DNA from: Filobasidium wieringae
Taxonomy: Eukaryota; Basidiomycota; Tremellomycetes; Filobasidiales; Filobasidiaceae
Direction of reading: 5' to 3'
NCBI GenBank assembly: GCA_001600055.1
Contig: BCIV01000017.1
Span: 372,001 to 436,000, forward strand
DNA: 64,000 nt
Part shown: in pieces, positions 1-10,233 of the stretch
How the letters are laid out: each line of letters starts with the position of its first letter
How positions within the stretch are numbered: the stretch's first letter is position 1
Position numbers and translations under genes: made by a program
Notes under the pieces: model-generated
What the model saw: the letters and a program-made list of their open reading frames with translations, nothing else
The model's database searches: none
Told to the model about the DNA's origin: nothing

Positions 1-497
1 CAGTCGTATGAAATGCCTTCGAGTTCTTGAATGAGCATGTGGTTCAAGTCAGACGAAAAAGCCAAGTCGTGTCGATGGCGGAACTTCGACTCACTCGGCT
101 GTGTTTGTATAGCTTCTCGCCGGCCCCTTGGATTCTGCGCCACCGTATAGCCAGCCTCGATCGCTCTTCTTGTCCCGTCCTGGATGTTGTCGCTACCAGA
201 AACAAGACCTAATTCAAACGCTTTATTTGCGAGGATCATGTCATCGGAGCCTTGCACCTCCAAGCCGGTTACAGGATCAAGGGTATTTACGTGTCGATCC
301 CAGTCCTCTTCTGTCGCTGACAGGGTGATTACGCAGTCTTTATCTGTATAGGTTATCGCAGCTGGCTCCAAGCCCGCTTTTTGCAGGTGCCAAAGGGCAT
401 TCGAGAATTCAGCAAAATATGTCTCTCGCGAAGCTTCGATAGTGAGCTGCTGCGGGCCGACTTTGCCGTTGAAGTTCATAAAAGTGATATTACACAT
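1..497 (-). CDS. Unrecognised protein, 5' part only (runs off the window start)
   Basis: The minus strand is open from an ATG at 497 to the window edge, about 165 codons with no stop. A second in-frame ATG lies at 479 (MNFNGKVGPQQL...). The predicted product is acidic, soluble and without obvious membrane segments or low complexity; residues such as FAEFSNALWHLQKAGLEP look like a packed helix followed by beta strands. A GTGAGT donor near position 92 could begin an intron, so the last 30 codons may not be coding. I do not recognise the family. It lies 142 bp downstream of CDC73 on the same strand, so CDC73 terminates and this gene starts within a very short interval. The call rests only on the long open frame and its protein-like composition. 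Confidence 0.5.
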   Translation of the reverse strand, partial: MCNITFMNFNGKVGPQQLTIEASRETYFAEFSNALWHLQKAGLEPAAITYTDKDCVITLSATEEDWDRHVNTLDPVTGLEVQGSDDMILANKAFELGLVSGSDNIQDGTRRAIEAGYTVAQNPRGRREAIQTQPSESKFRHRHDLAFSSDLNHMLIQELEGISYD

Positions 498-639
498 ATG
501 AGCAGATTCAGTTGTTGCTTGGATGGGTCTGATATGTGATCGGTATATTCTTGTATATGAGGTAGGCCTGTACACGATTGGTGTGGACCGGTGTGATGCA
601 CGTTGACAAGCTGATTGTATTCTACAGTTTGCTTCCGCA

Positions 640-2413
640 CTATCGTTGCCGTGCCTTCTCCACAGCCTGCCAGAACGCTCCCACAACCGGACGATCTGTA
701 TGTCGATGCTTCGGGTCAATCTGTGTTGCGCGATAGGTAAAAGTGCCTGTCAGCTATTTATCTGTTACATGTATATGTTGCCTGAGGGGAACTGACCGTG
801 AATGTCTTAACGTTCCATTCTTTGACAGCAGCATTCGGAGGCTCGCTGGACAGATGGAAATATATCCCCATCACTACAAGAGGGTATCAGATGGTCATCC
901 TCAGGCATAGAGTTCATATACTGATTGGCTTACCATTTTGAAAGAGTTCTTTCGGCTTACTCCAGTGATATGCTTTAAATTGCCACAGCTGACCTGTGGT
1001 AAAAACACAAAGCACTCTGCTCCTGTGTAACAAGGCATACTTGAGCTCAGAGGTTAGCCAAACGACATACACAGCAGAACTTACCATTCGCCAGGCCCAC
1101 CAGTCAGCTTTGCTAGGACATCCACGCTATCAATTGCAAAGTATTTCGTTTTCTTTTCCTCTGCAGAGCACTCAGATCTCACAATTAGGATTCGAGCAAA
1201 TGGGAGGCATTCGTATCTGCTGACGTACCACCGTTCGGTAATGAAGACGTTCGGTATATTATGACAACATCCTCCATCTTCCTGTTGCCTTCCGCTTGTT
1301 GTCTGGACTTGGCATCCTCGTTCTTTTCGTATCTATATCATGCCGTACCAAGTTAGCCACGATCTTGTCCGTGTACATGAGTGTGACTTACACTCCCTCC
1401 TCAAGTAGCTTTTTAACGTTCCACATGGTGACCAATGCAGTCGGACTGGAGGACAGCATGATGATATTCTGTTGTGCCGATTTCTGTTTCCTGGCGCCCT
1501 TCGGTACATCCCTCTCTCCTCTTGATCCAGAACCATCTGCTTCTCCTTCCTTGGCTGCAGATTTCCCTTCTTTGGCTCGGTTGATACTCTCTCGGAGAGG
1601 TTTGACTCGTTCTTCAAAGATGCTTTTGCGAAGCGTGGAGAAATCGGCTTTCTTGCCAGGAGGGTTGTAACGGAGTGGATCGTAAATGTCGGTATGTGGC
1701 TTTTCGACGGCCGCTTGTATCTGGGCAGAGATCAGGATAACCGTAAACATTAGGCGAAACAGTCAACGATATCGTTCTGCACCTTCTCACTCACCTTCTT
1801 ACAAAACTCCTTGTCTTTCTCGTCCGCGACATATTTTCGTTTCACAGCTGGTGCGCTGCTTCCAGGAGCAGCCTCTTGCGGTACGGTGTCTGTTGTTGGA
1901 GCCTCAACTGGTTCTACCTGTTCTCCTTCAAAAACTGCTCGGCCTCAAAGGTTTAGCGAACCCCGGAAACGTACACTGAGCTTTATCTGACTGACGTTTG
2001 TCTTCCGGCTTGCTTCCCAGTGACAACACCCTCCCACTGGGTGCCTGACCTCCCATCAAGTACTCCAAGACCATCTTCCTATCCAAGATTCCCACTGGTC
2101 GGAAACCAGCTCCAACACCGGCAGCAGCTTTACGCATGTAGTCCGCATTTCCAACTGCTCTTTCCAGATATGTGTACAGCAGTTGTTGTAGCGTTAAGAG
2201 ATTGACATTGTCATTTGCTCGGGAGTTGAAACGAGTCGATGAGGTTATAGGAAGAGTCAAGGGTTCAGCTATGGAAGGGAGGTCGAAAACTACGTTTGTA
2301 GCAGAGAGGGCTTGGTCAGTTGACTGGCCAGTTGCGTCGAGGAGTTTGGGCAGCTGTTCCGAGCTGATAGCTGTTCGAAGTAGCTCCAAAGGGTCTTGAA
2401 TGGATTCCGACAT
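640..2413 (-). CDS. CDC73: Cdc73 (parafibromin), Paf1 transcription elongation complex subunit
   Basis: Cdc73 is a nuclear subunit of the Paf1 complex, which travels with RNA polymerase II and supports histone modification and 3'-end formation. The first exon begins MSESIQDPLELLRTAIS (ATG at 2413) and carries the N-terminal block ending in DRKMVLEYLMGG, equivalent to the DRKDLLDYLNG motif of the family. A 40-nt intron (1935-1974, GTACGT donor) restores the frame into an acidic linker (EGEQVEPVEAP). The exon at about 1388-1710 contains IYDPLRYNPPGKKADFSTLR and the start of the Ras-like C-terminal domain (IIMLSSSPTALVTMWNVKKL). The last exon ends RHTDRPVVGAFWQAVEKARQR, matching the conserved KRHxDRPVVxxFW ending, with TAG at 640-642. 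The frame stays open upstream to an ATG at 2560, so a longer N-terminus is possible. Confidence 0.9.
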
Positions 2414-2865
2414 ATTATGAAAGGTAGTTCTGTAGGGAGATGAAGCGGTGTCTACGCAGATATTTGCGTGAGCGCAAACCAGGTCGAGATCTATAAATGC
2501 TGAGGTCTCGACAGATAATCGCGGGGGGAGCCCGCGCCGAGCGAGTATGCGTGATAACATCAATCGTCATTTATACAACTCGCAAACTCGAACCGGTCGT
2601 TAGATAATCTACATGATCCGTGTGTCTCATTATCGGGGTTTCGTACTTCAAACCAACAGAGACCAATGTGCCATCTACCGTGTTGCTACATACCACTTCC
2701 ATAAATACCAACTTGCCGTTCCTAGAGCTGATATGGTCGTTAACGCTCTGACTACGATCGCTACAACCAGTGCGTGCCTGACAGCCGAGTAGAAAGCGGA
2801 AAGGGCAGCTCCTGACCAGTTGACTCTTTTGGCGGGTAAGAGGACATGTAAGATCAGTCAGTCGA

Positions 2866-4638
2866 TCACTCGACCGTCATTCCGTCTGAAATCGCAACAT
2901 ACCGTCTAGCTGAAGCCGAAGCTGGCCCCCTCGTGCTTTCTTCCCACTGCCTCAATAACCGCCTGTATTTCCGAGAGAACAACCAGATGAACAGATTGAC
3001 ATCAGGGTACGAAAACTTTGGGAAAACGGCACTAACGAACGGAAAATCAAGATCAGTCTCACACATCACGATCATCCGCATAGCCAAATCTCGAGCGAGA
3101 CATACGTTATTCCAGGCCCGACACCTCTCCTGTTCCCTCCTCTCCCGATCTGCTGCTGTTGTTCTTTCTCCATACCCGCTCGCGCATCCGTCTCTAGTAC
3201 CTTCAAATCCACTCTACTACCCACCGCCTTGGAATCACTTCGTTCAAGAGGAGAAGTAACGCTCGAACCCGTCCCGAAAGTCTCATCGAATGTGCTTGGA
3301 ACCGTCACTGGCGTTTTCGGGGTCTTGGAGGCGATAAGACCTAGGGAGTTGGAGAACCCCGAGGTGGAGTGGGTTTGATCATGTGATAATAACCTGTTTT
3401 TCTCCGTAAAGTCTTCTTCCGATCGCAAAGACCGAGCAGAAATGGAGGGGGAATGTTCTTGCTGAGGAAGGTGGGATAAGAGATCCCTGTATCACCCATG
3501 CACGAATCGATTTTCAGTATCAGTACGTTCCCCGAGAACATAGGGGCAAACAATCACTCACAATGTCATGCCCAAAGTCAGACCCCATAAGCGTAATTTC
3601 CTCTGCCCATTCTTCCCCACGATCGTTCCCGACCCGTCCTTATGAACCTCCTCAAACTCGGGCGCATATTCCGGAGAGATACAATCGGGCTCATCAGGTA
3701 ATAAGAGAGAAGTGAATCTGTTCGGATTTCCCAAGTCCAGTCAGCACTTTAATTTCTCACACACATCTCTTTACGAGGCGACTCACTTCATCCCTCCTAC
3801 CAACCCTCTCAACAAGACCCTGACGAGTTTGTTCCTTGGGGAGAGTCGACTACTGATGTCGATTTCTACGTGACCCCAATTCTCCTTGTGTTCCTTTTTC
3901 GCCGCGATGGAGGTGTTCGCAGGGGGCGAGAGACGAGAGAGATCTATCCAATGGAGGGAAGCGATTTCGGAGGGCTGAAGGTCGGGCGGTGGAGAGTGAG
4001 GTGTCAATTGCAGGAAAACTAGTAAAGGTGATGAAGGCTAAGGTTTCGGCGTTTGCTACGGGTCATTGAACATGTTCAAACTCACCAAATGGACTGAGAA
4101 TCATCAATAACCTCTTTCCCAAACTGGTAGTGATCTCCCTATCATCCAGCCTGGCTACGTTGACGAATTCCCTCTCATCCAAATCCACTCCGATCTCTTC
4201 CCACGTTTCCCGTAGGACAGTATAGAGATGAGAATTATCGGTCGGTTCAGAACGACCACCGGGGAAAGCGATGTGAGAAGAGAAGCGGTCGGAGGGCCGG
4301 GTCGTTCGACGGATGAATAGGAGTTGAGGGGTGGTCTCAGGGTGGTTCACCCAGGCTATACGAGGCCGGTAGGAAAGCACGGCGAACATGTACTTCAGTA
4401 AACGACCGGACGAACCCCCTCACTTCTCTATTCACTCACGTAAGTTGAAAAATTCTTCCAGACTCATTCCAACGCCCCATTCTTCCTCCGGTATATCTAA
4501 TCCGACGGGCGGTTTTAATCGCAAAACGAGAGCGACCGAAGCTCTTCTTGGCTGAGTGGGAGGGGATTGGATGATCCGTGGTGGAGTCGAGCGGAGAGAA
4601 AGGAGGGCGGAAAGGAGAGAGGATGAGGGGTCTGCCAT
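2866..4638 (-). CDS. Nudix hydrolase, coenzyme A diphosphatase-like (Pcd1 type)
   Basis: The enzyme family cleaves nucleoside diphosphate derivatives; the closest fit by motif layout is the peroxisomal/mitochondrial CoA diphosphatase group (yeast Pcd1, human NUDT7/8). The exon at 4063-4389 carries FPGGRSEPTD followed by RETWEEIGVDL, the catalytic Nudix box with its metal-binding glutamates. The start is placed at the ATG at 4638 (MADPSSSLLSALLSLRSTPP), followed by a Pro-rich stretch. Later exons encode IASLHWIDLSRLSPP (about 3940-3980), a variable Gln/Gly-rich insert (KEQQQQIGRGG, about 3150), and a terminal exon with FSYPDVNLFIWLFSRKYRRL, a hydrophobic segment commonly found at the end of fungal Pcd1-like proteins. 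I count about six exons; the junctions at 3370-3560 are uncertain. Substrate is inferred from family only. Confidence 0.75.
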
Positions 4639-5376
4639 CAGAGCACAGAGGAACGAGTCGTGTTGAGCGAAGGATATGATCGATATGTTCGTGGTGTTTT
4701 GACTTACGAGACATGCTTGAAATAGCGTTATCAAGTTCAAATATACCCGGAGGAGCCGGTCGAGTGAGCTCCTGTGTCATTCGTTTTTTCGGGCTTTAAG
4801 CTCGTTCGTTCCGCAGGTTCTTGTAGAATCAGGAGAGCCTCAGGTGACAGCAGAGCAGCGAGTATATGGTTGTCTGTCTTGGAGTATGTGGCAGGAATTG
4901 GGAGACGAGATTGATGCTGAATCTGAAGCTCGAAGCTCTCGAAGACGGTGATGATATCTCGGATATTCAATCTGCAGCCAAATGGAGTTTACCCCAAACG
5001 AAGCGGATACAAACCTTGGAACGGAATCAATCTGTGGGGCACCGAACGCACCGATCCATGTCGACCATTCGGAGTATGCTCTCACTCATTTCAGTAGAAA
5101 CACAGGTGAAAATGGCTAAATCCCAGAGTTGGAAACGTATCCCAACGCCTTTCGGCTAGTGATCTGGGAGGCTGTTAGCCGTTTCTAGATCTACCCGTTC
5201 TAGGCTTCCGAGGTTCGTCTATTGATACCCTTCCAAGATCCCTGTGGTTGTGTTGAAGACCTTGTCAGAATACTAGGTATGGTGTCGGGTTTCCGCTAGT
5301 ATCTGGAACCTATTCCTCCAGAACCATCGGAGTTAAAATTAAAAACTCTCTCTCCGGAGATCAGAGATAAGAACTA
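4639..5376. other. Intergenic region upstream of the Nudix gene
   Basis: About 740 bp with only short incidental open frames in all six frames. It should contain the Nudix promoter on the minus strand. I see no tRNA and no convincing small gene. The right end becomes AT-rich before the inverted-repeat element that starts at 5377. Confidence 0.5.
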
Positions 5377-5753
5377 GGGGGGTTCAAAGTCGCGTTTTTA
5401 GAATGAAAAGATGCATGCAAAGATGCTTTTATGTGGATAAAAACATGAATGCATGTGGATAAAAGATGCAAAAAGATGCAAAAATGTGGATAGTTGCAAC
5501 GAAAGATGCTTGGCCTCTTGGAGCTCAAGCATCTATCGTTGCAACTTTGCAACCGTCATTGCATCTCTCAGTAAGGCACATCACTGAGGGATTCCGGTGA
5601 CTACTCTGATGACATAGTGCCTTTGGAAACATATATAGATGCAAATAGATGATTGGATATCAAAAATTATGCATTAATTATGGGGGGTTCCAATGTTGCA
5701 GTAATTTTGCATGTGGATATCCCAAAAAGCGGAAATTGCACTCTGAATCCCCC
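5377..5753. mobile_element. MITE-like element with terminal inverted repeats, flanked by TA
   Basis: The left end reads TA-GGGGGGTTCAAAGT (5375-5390) and the right end, on the other strand, reads TA-GGGGGATTCAGAGT (5755-5740). Twelve of the first fourteen bases match in inverted orientation. TA on both outer sides would fit a TA target-site duplication of the Tc1/mariner-pogo kind. The 377-bp interior is AT-rich, non-coding, and holds several copies of ATGTGGATA and GATGCAAA plus a strong hairpin (5493-5545). There is no transposase frame, so it would be a non-autonomous element. The assignment rests on one copy; no second copy is visible in the window. Confidence 0.5.
5493..5545. repeat. Near-perfect 20-bp inverted repeat (hairpin) inside the MITE-like element
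   Basis: The arm GTTGCAACGAAAGATGCTTG (5493-5512) and the reverse complement of 5526-5545 differ at one base, separated by a 13-nt loop. It sits near the left third of the AT-rich element and could form a stable stem in single-stranded DNA or RNA. Confidence 0.8.
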
Positions 5754-5995
5754 TACTGTTCGTCGATCAAGCAGATACATCCTGAGATTCTGAGATCGAT
5801 GTGAAACTCGAAAATGACGTGATTTCGGTCAAATGCGAATTGTAAACTTGCATACACACAGCTCAACACCATCAGTTCAAACATACTCTCGTCGTACTCG
5901 ACCGACCCCATTGTCTTTGAATACCCACCCTCACCAGTCAGGATACCTATCGAAACACTGTAAATACGGGCTTGCCGGTCGAGCATACAACAACG

Positions 5996-7126
5996 ATGGA
6001 GCAAGAACACTCACAAATATGGAGCATCGTCCTAACAGTCCTCGGTGTGACATACTTTACCGCTTGGTCCATCTCCTTCTACCCTCAATTGATCTTGAAC
6101 TATCAGCGTAAAAGGTTAGTCTAGGACTTGTTCTTACCAGTCGTACCGATGTCATGCTGATGTGAGCGCATCGACACCCATCAGCGCAAAAGGTCTCTCA
6201 TTCGATTTCAGTATCCTCAACCCCTTGGGCTTTTTATGTTATACCATCTATGCCCTGTTCCTCTCCTTCGATCCCATCTCACGTCGCGAATATGGGGAAA
6301 GGAACGAGGGCAACAAGCCTCAAGTTAGCATGGCCGATAGGGGCTTTGCCATTCATGCCTTTGTCTTAAGTGCTTTGGGTCTGGTTCAGGTTAGTCAATG
6401 CGGATAAGGGGTAAAATGCCTTCCAAGATCATATACTTAACTAACAAAGGAATGGGTAATGTAGGTACTCTACTATGGTTCTCGAGGGAAGAAGAGCCCG
6501 GATCATGAGGAAGAGAATACTTATCAGTACGGAACCTTGCCGTCTTCCCCTGATCTCAACGAGGACCAAGAACTGTCCACCCAGTCTCTCAGAAATCAAG
6601 GCAGAAGGGAACACCTGACTCGATGGGGGAAAGTATCCCTAGTGGGGATCACTCTCGTCCTGATCGTTCAGGGTGGACTACTCTTTGCCGACAAGGGGGA
6701 GAGGTTGGATTTCATCTATACCATCAGTTACATCAAGCTTTACATCAGGTAAGCAGAGTTTCGCCCAAATCTCCTCCTGCGACTACCGTTTGTTCACTCT
6801 CTCCACTACTACTGCTACATAGTATCGCCAAATGGCTTCCTCAGCTATACCTCAACCACACTCTTCGCTCAACCACAGGTTTCTCCCTCCCCGTCGTCAT
6901 CTTAGACCTGATCGGTTCCTTCACCTCCTTTGCTGAGCTGGTCATTTCTTCCTGGCTAGCCAATGATTTATCAGGGATCTGGGGGAACCCATTGAAGTTG
7001 GGTTTGAGCGGAGTCACGGTCCTGATGGATGGGTGGTTTATCGGACAGAGATTGGTTTTTGGGCAGAAAGAAGGGGCGGATGGGGGCGAAGGGGAAAGAG
7101 AGAGGTTGTTGAGGGATGGGAGATGA
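5996..7126 (+). CDS. ERS1: Cystinosin-like PQ-loop transporter (lysosomal/vacuolar cystine exporter)
   Basis: Cystinosin exports cystine with protons from lysosomes or vacuoles. The first exon (ATG 5996) encodes WSIVLTVLGVTYFTAWSISF then YPQLILNYQRKR, the first transmembrane helix with its PQ motif. Exon 2 reads GLSFDFSILNPLGFLCYTIY, the typical xGLSFDFxxLNxxGF signature. The third exon carries a long hydrophilic loop (SPDHEEENTYQYGTL) and helices around ITLVLIVQGGLL. The last exon starts SIAKWLPQLYLNHTLRSTTG, the second PQ-loop, followed by PVVILDLIGSFTSFAEL and a hydrophilic tail ending LLRDGR. Three introns of roughly 50-70 nt are seen. The number of hydrophobic segments fits the seven-helix family. 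The yeast name ERS1 is used for the orthologous group; human CTNS is the same family. Confidence 0.88.
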
Positions 7127-7202
7127 GGGAGGAGCTCGGATAATCAATTGTATAGAGAGCCTCGGAGACCGTTCTAGATAAAGCACATGTCCACTTTTTC
7201 GA

Positions 7203-7649
7203 TTAACCGATGAATTTGGTATGCAATCCAGTGATGATGATAGCGTCATCTCTTTCCCTTTTGATCTCCACCCGAACGAAAGCCAACCTCGACCCTTTCT
7301 TATCGATGACCGACTTGATGATCACCTTCTCCCCTTCCCTGCACGAATTCAAAAAGCTCACGTGCATGTCGACGCTAACCCCTGAATGACCTCCCAGAGT
7401 GGCTAAAGCATTTCCAGATGCCCAGTCTACTATCGTCGCACTGACCGACCCGTGGATACTTCCCTTCGAATTCAAATGGCATGGTTCCAGGACAAGCGTC
7501 GTGATGGATTCTCCCGCAGTGGTCGTGGTGAGGATTTGGACTTTGGAGAGAAGGAAACCGTAGATGGGAGATGCGACGAGAGACTTTTCGTGATGAGCTT
7601 GGGCTAATTCCACTGGGGAGCTGGGAGTACCAGCTTCTTGAACAGTCAT
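7203..7649 (-). CDS. Hotdog-fold acyl-CoA thioesterase (ACOT13/PaaI-like)
   Basis: A single-exon frame encodes a small hotdog-fold protein. The conserved core is HLNSKGSIHGSVSATIVDWA, matching the HxNxxGxLHGGxxxxLxD pattern of Them2/PaaI-type thioesterases, in which the Asp helps activate water. It is followed by VSVDMHVSFLNSCREGEKV, equivalent to the T/VDLxVxYLxPxxxGE strand. The start is placed at the ATG at 7649 (MTVQEAGTPSSPVELAQAHH), because the next upstream segment to 7748 has no family similarity and is probably leader. The length, 148 residues, is usual for the family. The gene is convergent with the cystinosin-like gene, with 76 bp between stops. Substrate cannot be predicted beyond acyl-CoA. 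Confidence 0.8.
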   Translation of the reverse strand: MTVQEAGTPSSPVELAQAHHEKSLVASPIYGFLLSKVQILTTTTAGESITTLVLEPCHLNSKGSIHGSVSATIVDWASGNALATLGGHSGVSVDMHVSFLNSCREGEKVIIKSVIDKKGSRLAFVRVEIKRERDDAIIITGLHTKFIG

Positions 7650-7950
7650 ATTGAATGCAAAGATTGTATAGCTAGGTCCTTCTATCTTCAAGTAATACGA
7701 TGCGTCTTGTGGGTTATAGACGTTATAGGTCATAAGTCGGGAGATCATTATATTATTGTCTGGGACCGAGTCGCGCCTAAGCGCGTTTCATCTCCGCCCA
7801 GGAATCACTCGCGGTAACCAATGGATGAAGCGCAAGTTTGCATCTGGTGATTTGCTATTGTCATGAAGTGTACAGACGAGCAAGATTGTGGAATGAATGG
7901 TATAGTAGACGACACGTCGTGTGAGAATGGGTATATCAGCTTTCAGGCTC
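7650..7950. other. Intergenic region between thioesterase start and PLC-like gene stop
   Basis: About 300 bp holding the thioesterase upstream region and the 3' region of the PLC-like gene. No coding potential seen. Confidence 0.4.
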
Positions 7951-9497
7951 TCAAAGCATGAGCACATTGCCTCCGAGTAGCATCGCGGCCATTACAGCCA
8001 TACCCGCAAACATGTTACCCTTCAAGCTGATCAGATCGCTTGAAGCCCCATTGTGCAAGGTGGTGCTAGTGGACTGGGCTGCGCCTGCAGTACTGGTAAG
8101 AGCTGTCGCAGATGCGGCACTGCTGGCAGCAGCATTAGAACCGGTAGAAACTGAGGACGTCACTACGGTGTTCGTTGGAGCGGATACGCCGTTTAGTCTG
8201 GCAGCGACGTTGAAGGGAGCAGCGCCGTTGGAATCGTAGAAATCAAGCAGGATGTGGTTTGGTGCGCGCCTGGAATTCGGGGCAATGCGTATCAGTTTGC
8301 GAAAACTCATGCAAGGTAGCTGCAAGAGAAAGCATACATACCCCCACAAGGACACGCAGTTGTCAGCGCCAGTTCCAATACTTCCATATCCAGTCTCCGC
8401 GTTAGTCTCATTCAGCTTGTCTTTGTCAGGCACCCAAGCGTTGATACCAAGGATACTGCCGTAGCTGTCCAAGAAATGGTTGGTCATAGAGAGGGTGGTC
8501 GAGGGGGAACCGGAAGTTCGGTTGACGTTGCATGAGAAGTCTTGAGTTGTTACATCGTATGCATCCTCCCACATGTTGCTGAACTCTGTTGTCATTAAGC
8601 AAGGATATGAATGCTATTTCGCGCTGATCAGTGGGGAAACTCAACGAACCATCCATGATCCAGCTGACACTGCTGTAATCAGCCGCATAGTCCATGAACA
8701 CAACGACACGACCTCCACCCTCGATCATATTGCCGAGTGTTGGCCAAGCATCGACAGCAATTGTAGCTGTGGTCGGTTTGTAGACACTGTCGGTCATGCC
8801 GGCTGAGTCAAAGGCGCTGGAGTAGACGGAAGGGGCGATGGTATCCGAATTGACAATGACCAGGGTGATGACTGATCGAACAGCTCAAGACGATCAGATG
8901 CAGTTCCTATCCTGGTTGTGGCCGCCAGATCCATACCTTCATTAGGATTGGAATCGAGCCATCCCTTGACCTTGGTCAGATAACTAGTCAACGTTCCACC
9001 GTCGAGCAGGGTCTATGTTAGAGCAGCGTTAGTCAATCCAGTTCAGCAGATCACGACTCAACACATACACAAGACGAGTGACACAGATGGATATCACCAG
9101 AGCTACCCTTGTGACTGTCAGAGATTGATACATCAGCCTCGCTCGTGATTCAGCTACTGATTAGGTTTTGACACTCACGCCTGAACCTGGAGTGTCCTAA
9201 TCCCGTCATTCTTTACACAATCAATATGGATAAGCGGTGAATTCGATATATACGCTCCAGACTCGGACCTACCAACTGATTAACGACACCTTTACCCTGG
9301 TTGTCCATGATACTGCTCCCATTCCCGTATGAGTTGTGCGTTCCGATGAACGTAACGTTACCATATGAGCGGTTGCACAACTCTGCATGGCCGTTACAGG
9401 TGTCAGGAGCTCGCTTGATTATAGGAGGGGATGCTGCAATCCCTTGCAGAGACAACAGGGGAAGAAGGGCAACCGGAAGGAAAGAAGATAGACGCAT
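7951..9497 (-). CDS. Secreted GPI-anchored PLC-like phosphodiesterase
   Basis: The product begins with a signal peptide (ATG 9497; MRLSSFLPVALLPLLSLQGI) and ends with a Ser/Thr/Ala-rich stretch and a terminal hydrophobic segment (GMAVMAAMLLGGNVLML), the pattern of a GPI attachment signal. In between is a PLC-like TIM-barrel: VTFIGTHNSYGN holds the first catalytic-type histidine, and a short exon near 9060-9100 carries GDIHLCHTSC, where the second histidine and a cysteine pair lie. Further blocks are VKGWLDSNPNEG, VITLVIVNSDTI, RVVVFMDYAAD and APNHILLDFYD, which follow the strand order of fungal PI-PLC X-like proteins. I see about six introns. These fungal proteins are wall or surface proteins of uncertain substrate, so true phospholipase activity is not claimed. 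Confidence 0.82.
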
Positions 9498-10233
9498 TTT
9501 GATGTAGTTTCGTTGGTAATAATTGACAAGCGTTTATTGTGAAGCTCGACTTGCAGAGCGTGATGTATGATGTCTCTATTTATTTTGTGGGAATAGAAAC
9601 GCTCCGGGCGTTTTCTGATCGAGTATAAACGTAGTGATATAGTGTCGACAGCAGGCAGCAGGTATATGCTAAATGCGATGGAGGCGGCGAAGAAATAGCA
9701 GCGGTCTGGATTACTGGGACGCGGCTGTGTCACCCGATCGAGATTGCTACTGCGTGCGTAGAAGGTATCTGAAGCTGAAGAGAGCGTGATCCAAGCAGAG
9801 CGAAGGCTGAGCAGCAGTAGGGCAGAAGTAAATAGCTTGTGGGAATGAGAACGGGATGACGATGTCGAGGTTGTGTCGCTTGATTTGCCGAGTGAATGAT
9901 CGTAATTCCCATGTCGGTTTGATCGAAACATCAGCACCACAACAACAAAAAGCTCAAACGGCATTCAGGGCGCGTTCTGCCGCAATCGCTTGGCGCGAGC
10001 GATGCAACCGGTCTTACTCTTGCCAGACCGATTCGAAAGACTATATACTGAGATTGATATCGACCGGAAGGACCAGGAATACAACAGATGAGACAAAGTG
10101 AGGATGGTGGGGACAGAGTTACTTCAGAGCTGACGCTGGAGGAGAAGATCCAGCTGAAGCGGCAAGACTATGCGTAAGAAACAGAGAGGATTCGACCAGG
10201 AAGCAGATTGATGCTCTTCAGTGACGACTGCTC
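9498..10233. other. Intergenic region upstream of the PLC-like gene
   Basis: About 735 bp separating the PLC-like start from the ATG8 stop, both genes on the minus strand. Only short frames occur, including a 29-codon ATG frame on the plus strand starting at 10088. I find no RNA gene. It should contain the PLC-like promoter and ATG8 3' processing signals. Confidence 0.4.

Noticed and set aside
7958..8239. 93-codon plus-strand frame
   Set aside because: It is antisense to the Ser/Ala-rich GPI tail of the PLC-like gene, where low complexity keeps the opposite strand open.
10088..10177. 29-codon plus-strand ATG frame (MRQSEDGGDRVTSEL...)
   Set aside because: Too short, no conservation evidence, and sits between two minus-strand genes.
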